Positions 1 to 6,591 of a DNA stretch of 16,719 bases are shown in pieces. The notes under the pieces are model-generated. The model saw nothing but the letters and a program-made list of their open reading frames with translations, searched no databases and was not told where the DNA came from. The position numbers were made by a program, and so were the translations under genes. Origin of the DNA: Verrucomicrobiota bacterium (GTDB lineage: Bacteria; Verrucomicrobiota; Verrucomicrobiia; Limisphaerales; UBA1096); contig JASLKI010000003.1 in assembly GCA_030747575.1 (NCBI GenBank), positions 1 through 16,719 on the forward strand, in the 5' to 3' direction. Within the stretch, counting starts at the first letter, position 1, and each line of letters begins with the position of its first letter.

Positions 1-2
1 TG

Positions 3-848
3 CCCGGCTGGCATTCGCCGGAACAGGCCTGGGCACAGACGCAGGGCCAGCTCGCCTGGTATCGCGAGATGGAGCGCCGAGGTGAGATGACGCAGATCGC
101 CGACCTTGGCCAACTGGAGGCGCACTTGGCTAAGTGGGCCGACGGGCCAGGCGCCGACCTGCCGGTGGGCTATATTTTGAGCCTTGAGGGAGCGGACTCG
201 ATGGTGACGCTGCAGCACCTAGAACGCTCGTACGAGAGCGGCCTGCGCGCGCTTGGCCCGGCCCATTACGGCCCGGGCACCTACGCGCCCGGCACCCACG
301 AGAGCGGCGGCCTTGGCCCGGCGGGGTCGGACCTGCTGCGCGAGATGGAGCGGTTCGGCATTATTCTCGACGTGACGCAGTTGAGCGACGAGTCGCTTGA
401 CGAGTCGATGGATATTTTCGGCGGCGCAGTCTGGGCCAGCCACTGCAATTGCCGCGCCCTCGTGCCGGGCGACCGGCAACTCAGCGACCGGCAACTGAAG
501 CGCGTGATCGAGCGCGGTGGCGTGATCGGCGCGGCACTCGACGCGTGGATGCTGATCCCCGGTTGGGAACGCGGCGTGACGACCCCGGAGTCGTCCGGCG
601 TGGCGTTGTCGCACGTGGTCGATCACATTGATTACGTCTGCCAACTTGCCGGCAACGCGGACCACGCCGGCATTGGCACCGACCTCGACGGCGGCTTCGG
701 CCGGGAGCAATCGCCGGGCGATCTCGACACGATCGCCGATTTGCAGAAGCTGCCCGGCCTACTTGGCCAACGCGGCTATCAGGCGGCGGACATCGAAAAA
801 ATCATGAACGGGAATTTCCTTGGGATGCTCCGGCGCGCCTGGGCGTGA
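3..848 (+). CDS. Membrane dipeptidase-like protein (peptidase family M19), 5' end missing
   Basis: The reading frame is open from the window edge, so the start and the N-terminal HxD metal motif of M19 enzymes lie upstream. The visible part carries the family's landmarks: a glutamate in SLEGAD (codon 186-188), the strand DVTQLSDES, the histidine of ASHCNCRAL (codon 441-443), the segment GVIGAALDAWML and the GTDLDGGFG motif near the C-terminus. M19 enzymes are zinc dipeptidases hydrolysing dipeptides, including D-amino-acid ones; related forms are frequent in Planctomycetes and Verrucomicrobia. The residue that is usually His in the DVSH/DVTH motif is Gln here (codon 378-380), so substrate or activity may differ. 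A near-perfect 15-bp tandem duplication (469-498) encodes DRQLSDRQLK. No signal peptide can be judged because the start is absent. The family call is firm; the substrate is unknown. Confidence 0.85.
   Translation, partial: PGWHSPEQAWAQTQGQLAWYREMERRGEMTQIADLGQLEAHLAKWADGPGADLPVGYILSLEGADSMVTLQHLERSYESGLRALGPAHYGPGTYAPGTHESGGLGPAGSDLLREMERFGIILDVTQLSDESLDESMDIFGGAVWASHCNCRALVPGDRQLSDRQLKRVIERGGVIGAALDAWMLIPGWERGVTTPESSGVALSHVVDHIDYVCQLAGNADHAGIGTDLDGGFGREQSPGDLDTIADLQKLPGLLGQRGYQAADIEKIMNGNFLGMLRRAWA
469..498 (+). repeat. 15-bp tandem duplication inside the dipeptidase gene
   Basis: Bases 469-483 and 484-498 match at 14 of 15 positions (GCGACCGGCAACT is shared exactly), giving the amino-acid doublet DRQLS-DRQLK. 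The unit length is a multiple of three, so the frame is kept. It may be a recent slippage duplication or simple similarity in a helix start. Confidence 0.6.
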
Positions 849-877
849 ACCGGTTTTCATCGCCGTTTTAGGTTCAC
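845..877 (+). other. Inverted repeat at the dipeptidase stop codon
   Basis: GTGAACC (845-851) and GGTTCAC (871-877) form a perfect 7-bp stem around a 19-base loop; the first arm contains the TGA stop. There is no T-run after the second arm, so it is not a standard intrinsic terminator. It is the only structure seen between this gene and the exosortase gene and could be a weak transcription or mRNA-stability element. Confidence 0.3.
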
Positions 878-902
878 CTGTTTACGCTGCGTTTCGCGTG
901 CC

Positions 903-1892
903 ATGAGCGAGTCTGAAACCAACGCCGAAGCCAACCGCCCCTCCATCGGGGACGAGTTGTCGCGCTTTTGGCGGGGGATGCCGGACAAGCCGCTGTTCCT
1001 CGCGCTGCTTGGGGCTTGGCTGGTTTTCTTCCAACTGCTCGGCAACTCCACCTTTGGCTACGTCGATACGCCTTCACTTTACGGCTGGATGAACTACGCC
1101 TACGGAAGCTCGAAGGACGACGAACTGGGCTACATCATCCCGCTGATCGTCCTGGGCCTGTGCTACTGGAAACGCGACGAACTGCTCGCCGCACCAAAGC
1201 GCAACTGGTGGCCGGCGATGGCGTTGGTGGCATGTGCGCTGGCGGTGCATCTGCTCGGCTACGTCATCCAGCAGACACGCATCTCGATTGTCGGATTTTA
1301 TTTTGGTGTGTACGCGCTGACCGGTCTGGTTTGGGGGCCGGCCTGGTTGCGGGCCAGTTTCTTTCCCGTCTTCCTGTTTGCGTTCGCCGTGCCGCTCGGG
1401 ACGATGGCCGACTTCGTCACCGTACCGCTGCGACACTTGGTGTCGGACGTCACGGGGTGGATTTGCGGCACGCTGCTCGGCGTCGACATCATTCAGGAAG
1501 GCGTGCAGATTTTTGACTCCAAGCGCCGCTACGCCTACGAGGTCGCCGCCGCGTGCAGCGGCATTCGCAGCCTGACGGTGACGTTGGCGTTCTTTGCTAT
1601 TTACGGGTTCGTCGCCTTTTGCACGCGCTGGAAAACGGCGGTGATCATCCTCTCGGCCTTTCCGCTGGCGGTGGCGGGGAATGTCTTTCGGCTGGCGCTG
1701 ATCATCCTCGCCGCCGAAGTGGCGGAGTCGGCCCAGCCGGGAGCCGGACAGGCCGCCGGGAACTTCGTTCACAGCAACGGATTCCTGAGCCTGTTGCCGT
1801 ACGTGCCTGCGTTCGTTGGCGTGCTGATTCTCGGTAGAGTGATCAAGGAGGACGACCGGCCCGAGCCGGCAACGGAGGTGGCCGGTGAGTAA
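903..1892 (+). CDS. Exosortase (exosortase/archaeosortase family transpeptidase)
   Basis: A 329-residue polytopic inner-membrane protein. Exosortases are cysteine transpeptidase-like enzymes that process proteins with a C-terminal PEP-CTERM-type sorting tail, usually in bacteria making exopolysaccharide. The three family catalytic residues are present: Cys218 in AAACSGIRSL, Arg263 in GNVFRLALII and His290 in FVHSNGF, each next to a hydrophobic segment. Hydrophobic stretches lie near 30-47, 78-90, 104-121, 128-145, 150-168, 224-240, 245-272 and 296-312. The cytoplasmic tail is Glu-rich. ATG at 903 is the first good start; no clear ribosome site precedes it. The gene overlaps the EpsI-like gene by 8 bp, so the two are almost certainly co-translated. 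No protein with a sorting tail is seen in the window, so the substrates and the exosortase subtype cannot be named. Confidence 0.93.
   Translation: MSESETNAEANRPSIGDELSRFWRGMPDKPLFLALLGAWLVFFQLLGNSTFGYVDTPSLYGWMNYAYGSSKDDELGYIIPLIVLGLCYWKRDELLAAPKRNWWPAMALVACALAVHLLGYVIQQTRISIVGFYFGVYALTGLVWGPAWLRASFFPVFLFAFAVPLGTMADFVTVPLRHLVSDVTGWICGTLLGVDIIQEGVQIFDSKRRYAYEVAAACSGIRSLTVTLAFFAIYGFVAFCTRWKTAVIILSAFPLAVAGNVFRLALIILAAEVAESAQPGAGQAAGNFVHSNGFLSLLPYVPAFVGVLILGRVIKEDDRPEPATEVAGE
1874..1878 (+). promoter_or_regulatory. Ribosome binding site deciding the GTG start of the EpsI-like gene
   Basis: GGAGG lies 6 bases before GTG at 1885, inside the end of the exosortase gene. It is one of the few strong Shine-Dalgarno sites in this window and supports a GTG start. 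Confidence 0.7.
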
Positions 1893-2628
1893 GCAGGGCA
1901 AAATCATCCTCGCCGTTTTTCTGCTGCTCGTCGCGCCGGCGGCACTGTTTTTGGCGCAGCTCAGCTCAGCCGGCCAGGCGCTTGGCGATCCAGGACTCCG
2001 CTTGGCTGCAATTGAGTTGCACAACGAAGACGGCGAAGTTGTCCGCACGAATGCCGTTGCGTTGCCGGCGCGGGTTTTTGACTGCACCTCCAAGCCGACA
2101 CCGGTCACCAAGCTGGAACTCGACTGGCTGCCGCCGGACACCACTTACGGCCGGCGCCGCTACTCGTTCCCGGACAAAACCTGGATCGAGAGCAGCGTGG
2201 TACTCATGGGGCAGGACCGCACCTCGATTCACAAGCCGGAGTATTGCCTGCCGGGGCAGGGCTTCACGATTGACCTGCGCGAAGTGGTCACCATCCCGAT
2301 CTGGCAACCGCACGCGTACGACCTGCCGGTCATGAAATTGACGACCTCAAAAACGGCACACGATCGCAACGGGCGCGAGGTGCCGGTGCGGGGCGTGTAC
2401 ATTTATTGGTTTGTCGCCGACGGCAAGCTGGCGACGCACCATCTCGATCGGATGTGGATGATGACCAAGGGTCTGCTCTGCGAGGGCGTGCTGCAGCGCT
2501 GGGCCTACGTGACTTATTTCGCGATCTGCAAACCGGGCGACGAGGACAAGACCTTCGACAAGATGACCAAGTTCATCGCTGAGTCAGTTCCTAAATTCCA
2601 AACCGCCACCGGCCCCCAGAAAAATTAA
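1885..2628 (+). CDS. Exosortase-associated EpsI-like protein (DUF3485)
   Basis: A 247-residue protein with one N-terminal membrane anchor (about residues 7-26) and an extracytoplasmic domain. The EpsI/DUF3485 hallmark is RTSIHKPEYCLPGQGF (about 112-127) with His116 and Cys121. EpsI proteins are encoded next to, or fused to, exosortases and are thought to assist them or the linked exopolysaccharide export; the biochemical role is not settled. The GTG start overlaps the last 8 bp of the exosortase gene and is preceded by GGAGG. Its TAA stop overlaps the uvrC stop on the other strand. It is a stand-alone version rather than a C-terminal fusion to the exosortase, which also occurs in the family. 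Confidence 0.88.
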   Translation: MSKQGKIILAVFLLLVAPAALFLAQLSSAGQALGDPGLRLAAIELHNEDGEVVRTNAVALPARVFDCTSKPTPVTKLELDWLPPDTTYGRRRYSFPDKTWIESSVVLMGQDRTSIHKPEYCLPGQGFTIDLREVVTIPIWQPHAYDLPVMKLTTSKTAHDRNGREVPVRGVYIYWFVADGKLATHHLDRMWMMTKGLLCEGVLQRWAYVTYFAICKPGDEDKTFDKMTKFIAESVPKFQTATGPQKN

Positions 2629-4118
2629 ACCGACTTGCCGCTCTTCGTTCGCGTCCCCAAGAAATCCTTCAGCGCTTCGGCTGATTTTTTGCCGAAGCCG
2701 GGCACTTGTTGAATATCCTCGAGGCTGGCTTTGCGCAGCCGTTGCACGGAACCGAATTTCTTGAGCAACACAGCCTTGCGGCTGTCTCCGATGCCGGGCA
2801 ACTCGTCTAGAATGCTCTCGGAAATTTTCTTCAACCGCAGCTCCGCGTTGTAGGCATTGGCAAACCGGTGCGACTCATCGCGTACGCGCTGCAGCAGCTT
2901 CAGCGCGCTGCTGTCGAGGCCGAGCCGCAGCGGCGTTCTTTCGCCCGGTTGGTAAATTTCCTCGAACTCCTTTGCCAAGCCGATCACCGGCACGTGCTCG
3001 AGACCGAGCTTGGCCAACTCGCGGCACGCCATGCCAAGCTGCCCCTTTCCGCCGTCGATCAGAATCAGATCCGGCATCGGGCGCGCCTCACGCTGGAGGC
3101 GACTGTAGCGCCGTCGCACCGTCTCGGCCATACACGCGAAGTCATCCTGCGCTACAACGTTCTTTATGCGAAAACGCCGGTACTGCGCGCGGTCAGGTTT
3201 GCCGTCCAAAAAACTGACCATCGACGCAACCATAAATGTTCCGCTGATGTTTGAAATATCAAACCCCTCGATACGCCTGGGCGGGGCGGCGAGGCCAAGC
3301 GACTGGGCAAGCGCGATGAGGTCGCGCCCGGAGTCGATCGCCCCGGGCAGATTGACCGGCATCCGCGTGAACTTGCGCGACTTGTGGGTGGTCTCCCGCA
3401 GGTCGCTGATCATGTCGCGGTAGCGCGCGGCCTTCTCAAAGTCGCGCGCTTCGGAGGCCTTCTGCATCTGGGTCTCGAGTTCCTTTTCCCATTCGCCGGT
3501 TTGGCCCTCGAGATAGTCGCACGCCTTGGAGACCTGCCGCCGGTAGTCGTCGAGCGTCACCTTGCCGACGCAGGGCGCGGAGCAGTGCTGCAGGTGGCCG
3601 TAGAGACAATGCTTGTAGTCGCGCTCGGTGGGTTTAAGCGGACGGCAACCACGTAGGTTGAATTTTTTGCGTAGCATTGTGATCGTCCGCCGACACGCCC
3701 CGCTGCCGACGAACGGGCCATAATATTTCGAGCCATCCTGCTGGCGGACACGCGTGAGGGCGAACCGCGGAATCGGGTCGTTAAGGTTCACCTTGATCAG
3801 TAGGAAATTTTTGTCGTCGCGAAAGCTGACGTTGTAGCGAGGCTTGAATTCCTTGATCAGCTTGCCCTCGAGCAGCAGCGCTTCCGGCTCGCTTTTGACG
3901 ATGTGCACGTCGAAGTCCTCGATCGCCTCGATCAACGCCGCCAGTTTCAGGTCCCAGCCGTGGCGGCGGGACGGGTGGAAATACTGGCTGACCCGCTTGC
4001 GCAGCGCCCGGGCCTTGCCGACGTAGATCACCGTGCCGAAACGGTCGCGCATGAGGTACACTCCCGGCTTGTGCGGGAGTTGGCTCAGCTTGTCTCGGAT
4101 GCTGTCGTTTATCGGCAT
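2625..4118 (-). CDS. uvrC: Excinuclease ABC subunit C (UvrC), short form
   Basis: Nucleotide-excision-repair nuclease that, with UvrA and UvrB, cuts on both sides of DNA lesions. In order: GIY-YIG nuclease (about 15-95; GVY at 19-21, YVG at 32-34); a four-cysteine set C158, C171, C179, C183 matching the spacing reported for the UvrC iron-sulfur cluster; a UVR helix pair that contacts UvrB (about 212-244); an RNase H-like nuclease with GFDISN (Asp287), DDF (Asp325/326), LIDGGKGQ (Asp355) and DESHRF (His417), corresponding to the catalytic Asp/Asp/Asp/His of E. coli; and tandem helix-hairpin-helix motifs (about 436-485). At 497 residues it is about 110 shorter than E. coli UvrC, and nearly all the loss is between the UVR motif and the first catalytic Asp. 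It converges on the EpsI-like gene and is divergent from coaX. Confidence 0.97.
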   Translation of the reverse strand: MPINDSIRDKLSQLPHKPGVYLMRDRFGTVIYVGKARALRKRVSQYFHPSRRHGWDLKLAALIEAIEDFDVHIVKSEPEALLLEGKLIKEFKPRYNVSFRDDKNFLLIKVNLNDPIPRFALTRVRQQDGSKYYGPFVGSGACRRTITMLRKKFNLRGCRPLKPTERDYKHCLYGHLQHCSAPCVGKVTLDDYRRQVSKACDYLEGQTGEWEKELETQMQKASEARDFEKAARYRDMISDLRETTHKSRKFTRMPVNLPGAIDSGRDLIALAQSLGLAAPPRRIEGFDISNISGTFMVASMVSFLDGKPDRAQYRRFRIKNVVAQDDFACMAETVRRRYSRLQREARPMPDLILIDGGKGQLGMACRELAKLGLEHVPVIGLAKEFEEIYQPGERTPLRLGLDSSALKLLQRVRDESHRFANAYNAELRLKKISESILDELPGIGDSRKAVLLKKFGSVQRLRKASLEDIQQVPGFGKKSAEALKDFLGTRTKSGKSV

Positions 4119-4137
4119 GACGCAGGGAAGGGAGCTT

Positions 4138-4188
4138 CAAGTTTAAAGTTTAAAGTTTCAAGCAAACCAAGTTCAAACTTCAAACTTG
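4138..4188. repeat. Heptamer repeats forming an inverted repeat between uvrC and coaX
   Basis: The AT-rich stretch has tandem GTTTAAA heptamers from 4141 and, on the far side, tandem TTCAAAC heptamers from 4172. CAAGTTTAAAGTTTAAA (4138-4154) pairs with TTCAAACTTCAAACTTG (4172-4188) at 15 of 17 positions around a 17-base loop. Read as a minus-strand transcript, which is the uvrC leader direction, the two mismatches become G-U pairs, so all 17 positions can pair. Composition is very unlike the surrounding GC-rich genes. It may be a dispersed intergenic repeat unit or a leader hairpin of uvrC. Confidence 0.65.
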
Positions 4189-4215
4189 GCTTGGGGTGTG
4201 GTAGCTCATGCCGCC

Positions 4216-4992
4216 GTGGTTTTGCTCGTCGATATTGGCAACACGCACACTCACGCCGCCGTGGCCACCGGCGAGCGCATTGTGGCCGATGCCCGGTTTG
4301 CCAGCGAGTTGCTCGTGCTTGGTGAAGCGGAGCGGCCGCTCACCAAATTACTGCGCTTGGCCAAGGCCGGCCGGCTCACCGGAGCGGTGTTTTGCAGCGT
4401 GGTGCCTCGGCTCAATCCACCGCTCAAGCGGCTTCTGCGCGGGCGCTGGCAGTGTGCGGCATGGCAGCTCACGGCACGGACGGTGACCGGCATCGGCATT
4501 GACTACCCGAAGCCGGCGACGATCGGCGCGGACCGGCTGGCCAACGCCATCGCGGCGCACGCGCGGTTCGGCGCGCCGGTGGTGGTGGTCGATTTCGGCA
4601 CGGCGGTGACGTTCGATGTCGTTGATGCGGCGGGCAACTACACCGGCGGGATCATTGCGCCTGGTCTCTCGGCGATGACCGATTATTTGCACGAGAAAAC
4701 CGCGCTGCTGCCACGCATCAAGATCGCCGAGCCGGAGTCGGTCATCGGCAAAGACACGGGCGGTGCGATGCTCAGCGGTGCGGTGCACGGCTATCGCGGA
4801 TTGATCGCGGAGTTGGTGCGGCAACTGAAGCGCGAGCTGGGTGCGGCGAGGCTGCCGGTGGTGGCGACGGGCGGCTACGCGGCGCTGATGGCGGCCAAGC
4901 TGCCGGTGATTCGGCACGTCGAGCCGCTGCTCACACTGGAGGGGTTGAGGTTGGCAGGGCTGGCGCGTCGTCCGGCGTGGTGGCGGACTTGA
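4216..4992 (+). CDS. coaX: Type III pantothenate kinase
   Basis: Catalyses ATP-dependent phosphorylation of pantothenate, the first step of coenzyme A synthesis, in the cytoplasm; CoaX enzymes belong to the ASKHA fold and need a monovalent cation. Motifs seen: LLVDIGNTHT at the N-terminus (phosphate-1 motif), PKPATIGADRLANAIAA in the middle, DFGTAVTFDVV (phosphate-2 region) and GGIIAPGLSAM. There is no ATG in frame. Possible starts are TTG 4186, GTG 4198, GTG 4216 and TTG 4222; GTG 4216 (258 residues) is chosen because family members begin directly with the LLVDIGNT strand and because TTG 4186 lies inside the heptamer hairpin. No good ribosome site separates the options. The Arg/Trp-rich tail after the usual end (LEGLRLAG) is slightly odd and runs over the putative decayed frame on the opposite strand. 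Confidence 0.93.
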   Translation: MVLLVDIGNTHTHAAVATGERIVADARFASELLVLGEAERPLTKLLRLAKAGRLTGAVFCSVVPRLNPPLKRLLRGRWQCAAWQLTARTVTGIGIDYPKPATIGADRLANAIAAHARFGAPVVVVDFGTAVTFDVVDAAGNYTGGIIAPGLSAMTDYLHEKTALLPRIKIAEPESVIGKDTGGAMLSGAVHGYRGLIAELVRQLKRELGAARLPVVATGGYAALMAAKLPVIRHVEPLLTLEGLRLAGLARRPAWWRT

Positions 4993-5188
4993 GCTCCATC
5001 GCCTTGGCGATGGCCTCGGTGCGCTTGCCTACCAGTCACAGCTCGACGCTGCGCTGGTGCTGCTCTGCGAGCTCGGCCTGTACCAGGTTCTCCGCCACAA
5101 ACTGCGGCTAAGGAAAAGAGCTGCGCGCCGCAAGGTTTTTCGCCGCGGGATTGACCTTGGTCAAGCGCGGCCCGACGCTGCCGCCCGC
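4993..5188. other. Gene-poor stretch between coaX and the peroxiredoxin gene
   Basis: About 196 bases with no convincing plus-strand gene. It holds the hairpin at 4996-5013. On the minus strand a frame reads protein-like residues such as KRTEAIAKAMELKS, open from 5035 down to a TGA at 4931-4933 inside coaX. It is broken upstream by a TGA at 5036-5038, before which QFVAENLVQAELAEQHQ reads in the same frame back to a TAG near 5108. This could be a gene remnant or chance coding-like sequence in GC-rich DNA. I do not recognise a family. Confidence 0.35.
4996..5013 (+). terminator. Perfect hairpin just after coaX (possible terminator or mRNA stabiliser)
   Basis: CCATCGCC (4996-5003) and GGCGATGG (5006-5013) form a perfect inverted repeat starting three bases after the coaX stop. 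In RNA this gives a 7-bp stem closed by a CUUG tetraloop, a known very stable loop. No U-tract follows, so intrinsic termination is uncertain; Rho-dependent termination or 3'-end protection are alternatives. Confidence 0.35.
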
Positions 5189-5662
5189 ATGAAGGAGATG
5201 AAACTCAAGGAAGGCGCCGTGGCGCCGGGCTTCACCGCGCCGGCCAACGGCGGTTGCGAAGTGTCGCTCAGCCAGTTTCGCGGCCAAGCGGTCGTGCTTT
5301 ATTTTTACCCGAAAGACAACACGCCCGGTTGCAACCGGGAGGCGTGCGGCTTTCGCGACGCGCACGACGAGATCACGGCCAGGGGCGCGGTGGTGCTCGG
5401 CGTGAGCGCCGACTCGGCGGCACGGCATGACAAGTTCATTGACAAGTTTGGGCTGCCGTTTGCGCTTGTGGCCGACGGGGACAAGTCGATTTGCGAGGCT
5501 TACGGCGTGTGGGGCGAAAAGTCGTTCATGGGGCGGACCTTTCTCGGGATCAAACGGCGGACATTCCTCATCGACGCCAACGGGGTGATCCGGAAAATCT
5601 GGCCCAAGGTAAAAGTCGCCACGCACGCCGCCGAGGTGCTTGCGGCGCTGGACGAGCTTTAG
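5189..5662 (+). CDS. bcp: Thioredoxin-dependent thiol peroxidase, Bcp/PrxQ-type peroxiredoxin
   Basis: Cytoplasmic peroxidase that reduces hydrogen peroxide and organic hydroperoxides using thioredoxin. The 157-residue length matches Bcp (about 156). The active site is DNTPGCNREACGFRD with peroxidatic Cys48 and the resolving Cys53 four residues on from it, as in atypical 2-Cys Bcp/PrxQ enzymes; a further Cys23 is extra. The C-terminal part FLGIKRRTFLIDANGVIRKIW is also typical (positions about 116-136). ATG 5189 is chosen because the frame extends upstream to 5057 with a basic sequence that does not resemble the family; ATG 5198 is an alternative three codons later. The gene ends with a 4-bp stop overlap with the convergent sugar kinase gene. 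Confidence 0.93.
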   Translation: MKEMKLKEGAVAPGFTAPANGGCEVSLSQFRGQAVVLYFYPKDNTPGCNREACGFRDAHDEITARGAVVLGVSADSAARHDKFIDKFGLPFALVADGDKSICEAYGVWGEKSFMGRTFLGIKRRTFLIDANGVIRKIWPKVKVATHAAEVLAALDEL

Positions 5663-6558
5663 GCGCGTGTCATTTTTTCCAGCGCGCGCAGGCGCTGGTT
5701 GATCTCCGATCGGGTGGTCTTGGTGGTGCGGTTCAGTCCGAAGCCCTCGCAGCAGAATGACGCCACCACGCTCCCGTACAGGATCGCCTTGCGGATGTTC
5801 GCATCGACCGAGCCACCGGTCTTGGTGAGGTAACCGACCATCGCGCCAACGAACGAGTCGCCCGCACCGGTCGGATCCTCGACTTTGGCCAAGGGGAACG
5901 CCGGGGCGACGAACAGGCCCCTGTGCGACGAGAGGATCGAGCCGTGTTCGCCCTTTTTCACGATCACATATCTCGGGCCGAGCTTGTGCAGCTTGGGCAG
6001 GGCGGAGACCACGTTCTCGTCGCCGGTCAACTGCCGCGCCTCGCTGTCGTTGAGCACGAGCATATCGACGCGTTTGAGCAGGCTGAGCAGGTCGTTCATC
6101 GCGATGTTCATCCACAAATCCATAGTATCGGCGACGACGAACTTCGGCTTGTCGAGTTGCTCGATGATCGCCTCCTGAGCGCCGGGCGGGTTATTGGCCA
6201 GCAGGATGTACTTCGCCTTGCGATGGGCGGCCGGCAACACCGGTGAGTACCCTTCCACCACCCCCAGTTCTGTGCTGAGCGTGCGCCGGTTGTTCATGTT
6301 CACTTCGTACTCGCCCGCCCAGTGGAACGTTTTGCCCTTGCGAATCTTCAGCCCCTTGAGATTCACCTTGTGGCGCTCGAGCAGCGAAATATATTTCCGG
6401 GGGAAGTCGGTGCCAACCACGCCGATCAGCTTCGGTGCGACGAAAAAACTGGCCGCAACAGCAGCGTGGCTGCCCGAGCCGCCGAGGAGGCGGGGGTTCT
6501 TTTTTTTCGGCGTGATGATCGAGTCCAGCGCGGTGGATCCAAAGACAAGCAGGCTCAT
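5659..6558 (-). CDS. PfkB-family carbohydrate/nucleoside kinase
   Basis: A 299-residue ribokinase-fold kinase that would transfer phosphate from ATP to a sugar or nucleoside. The N-terminal substrate part has the LLGGSGSHAAVAAS glycine-rich motif (about 24-37) and VVGTDF (47-52); the C-terminal signature is DPTGAGDSFVGAMVGYL (228-244) with catalytic Asp234 and the GAGD anion hole. VLNDSEARQLTG (168-179) matches the conserved NxxE motif region. The substrate cannot be read from sequence. An A8 run on the coding strand (6500-6507) encodes Lys18-20 and is a possible slippage site. It lies 33 bp after thiE on the same strand and is probably co-transcribed with it, though nothing in the motifs proves a role in thiamine metabolism (ThiD/ThiM are different families). 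Confidence 0.9.
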   Translation of the reverse strand: MSLLVFGSTALDSIITPKKKNPRLLGGSGSHAAVAASFFVAPKLIGVVGTDFPRKYISLLERHKVNLKGLKIRKGKTFHWAGEYEVNMNNRRTLSTELGVVEGYSPVLPAAHRKAKYILLANNPPGAQEAIIEQLDKPKFVVADTMDLWMNIAMNDLLSLLKRVDMLVLNDSEARQLTGDENVVSALPKLHKLGPRYVIVKKGEHGSILSSHRGLFVAPAFPLAKVEDPTGAGDSFVGAMVGYLTKTGGSVDANIRKAILYGSVVASFCCEGFGLNRTTKTTRSEINQRLRALEKMTRA

Positions 6559-6591
6559 TTTTTTAATTGGGTTGAACGGGGAAACTTCCCG

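Noticed and set aside
1074..2144. Long open frame on the minus strand opposite the exosortase and EpsI genes
   Set aside because: His/Arg/Gln-rich low-information sequence typical of the antisense of GC-rich genes, with strong family matches on the plus strand.
4208..4486. ATG-started frame overlapping the coaX start
   Set aside because: It is in a different frame from the DIGNT motif and shows no family features; coaX must use GTG or TTG.
5057..5188. Longer N-terminus for the peroxiredoxin
   Set aside because: The 44 extra residues are basic and unlike the family; from 5189 the length matches Bcp exactly.
5108..6115. Long minus-strand frame across bcp and the kinase gene
   Set aside because: Overlaps bcp and the PfkB gene in another frame and shows only Arg/Pro/Gln-rich composition without motifs.
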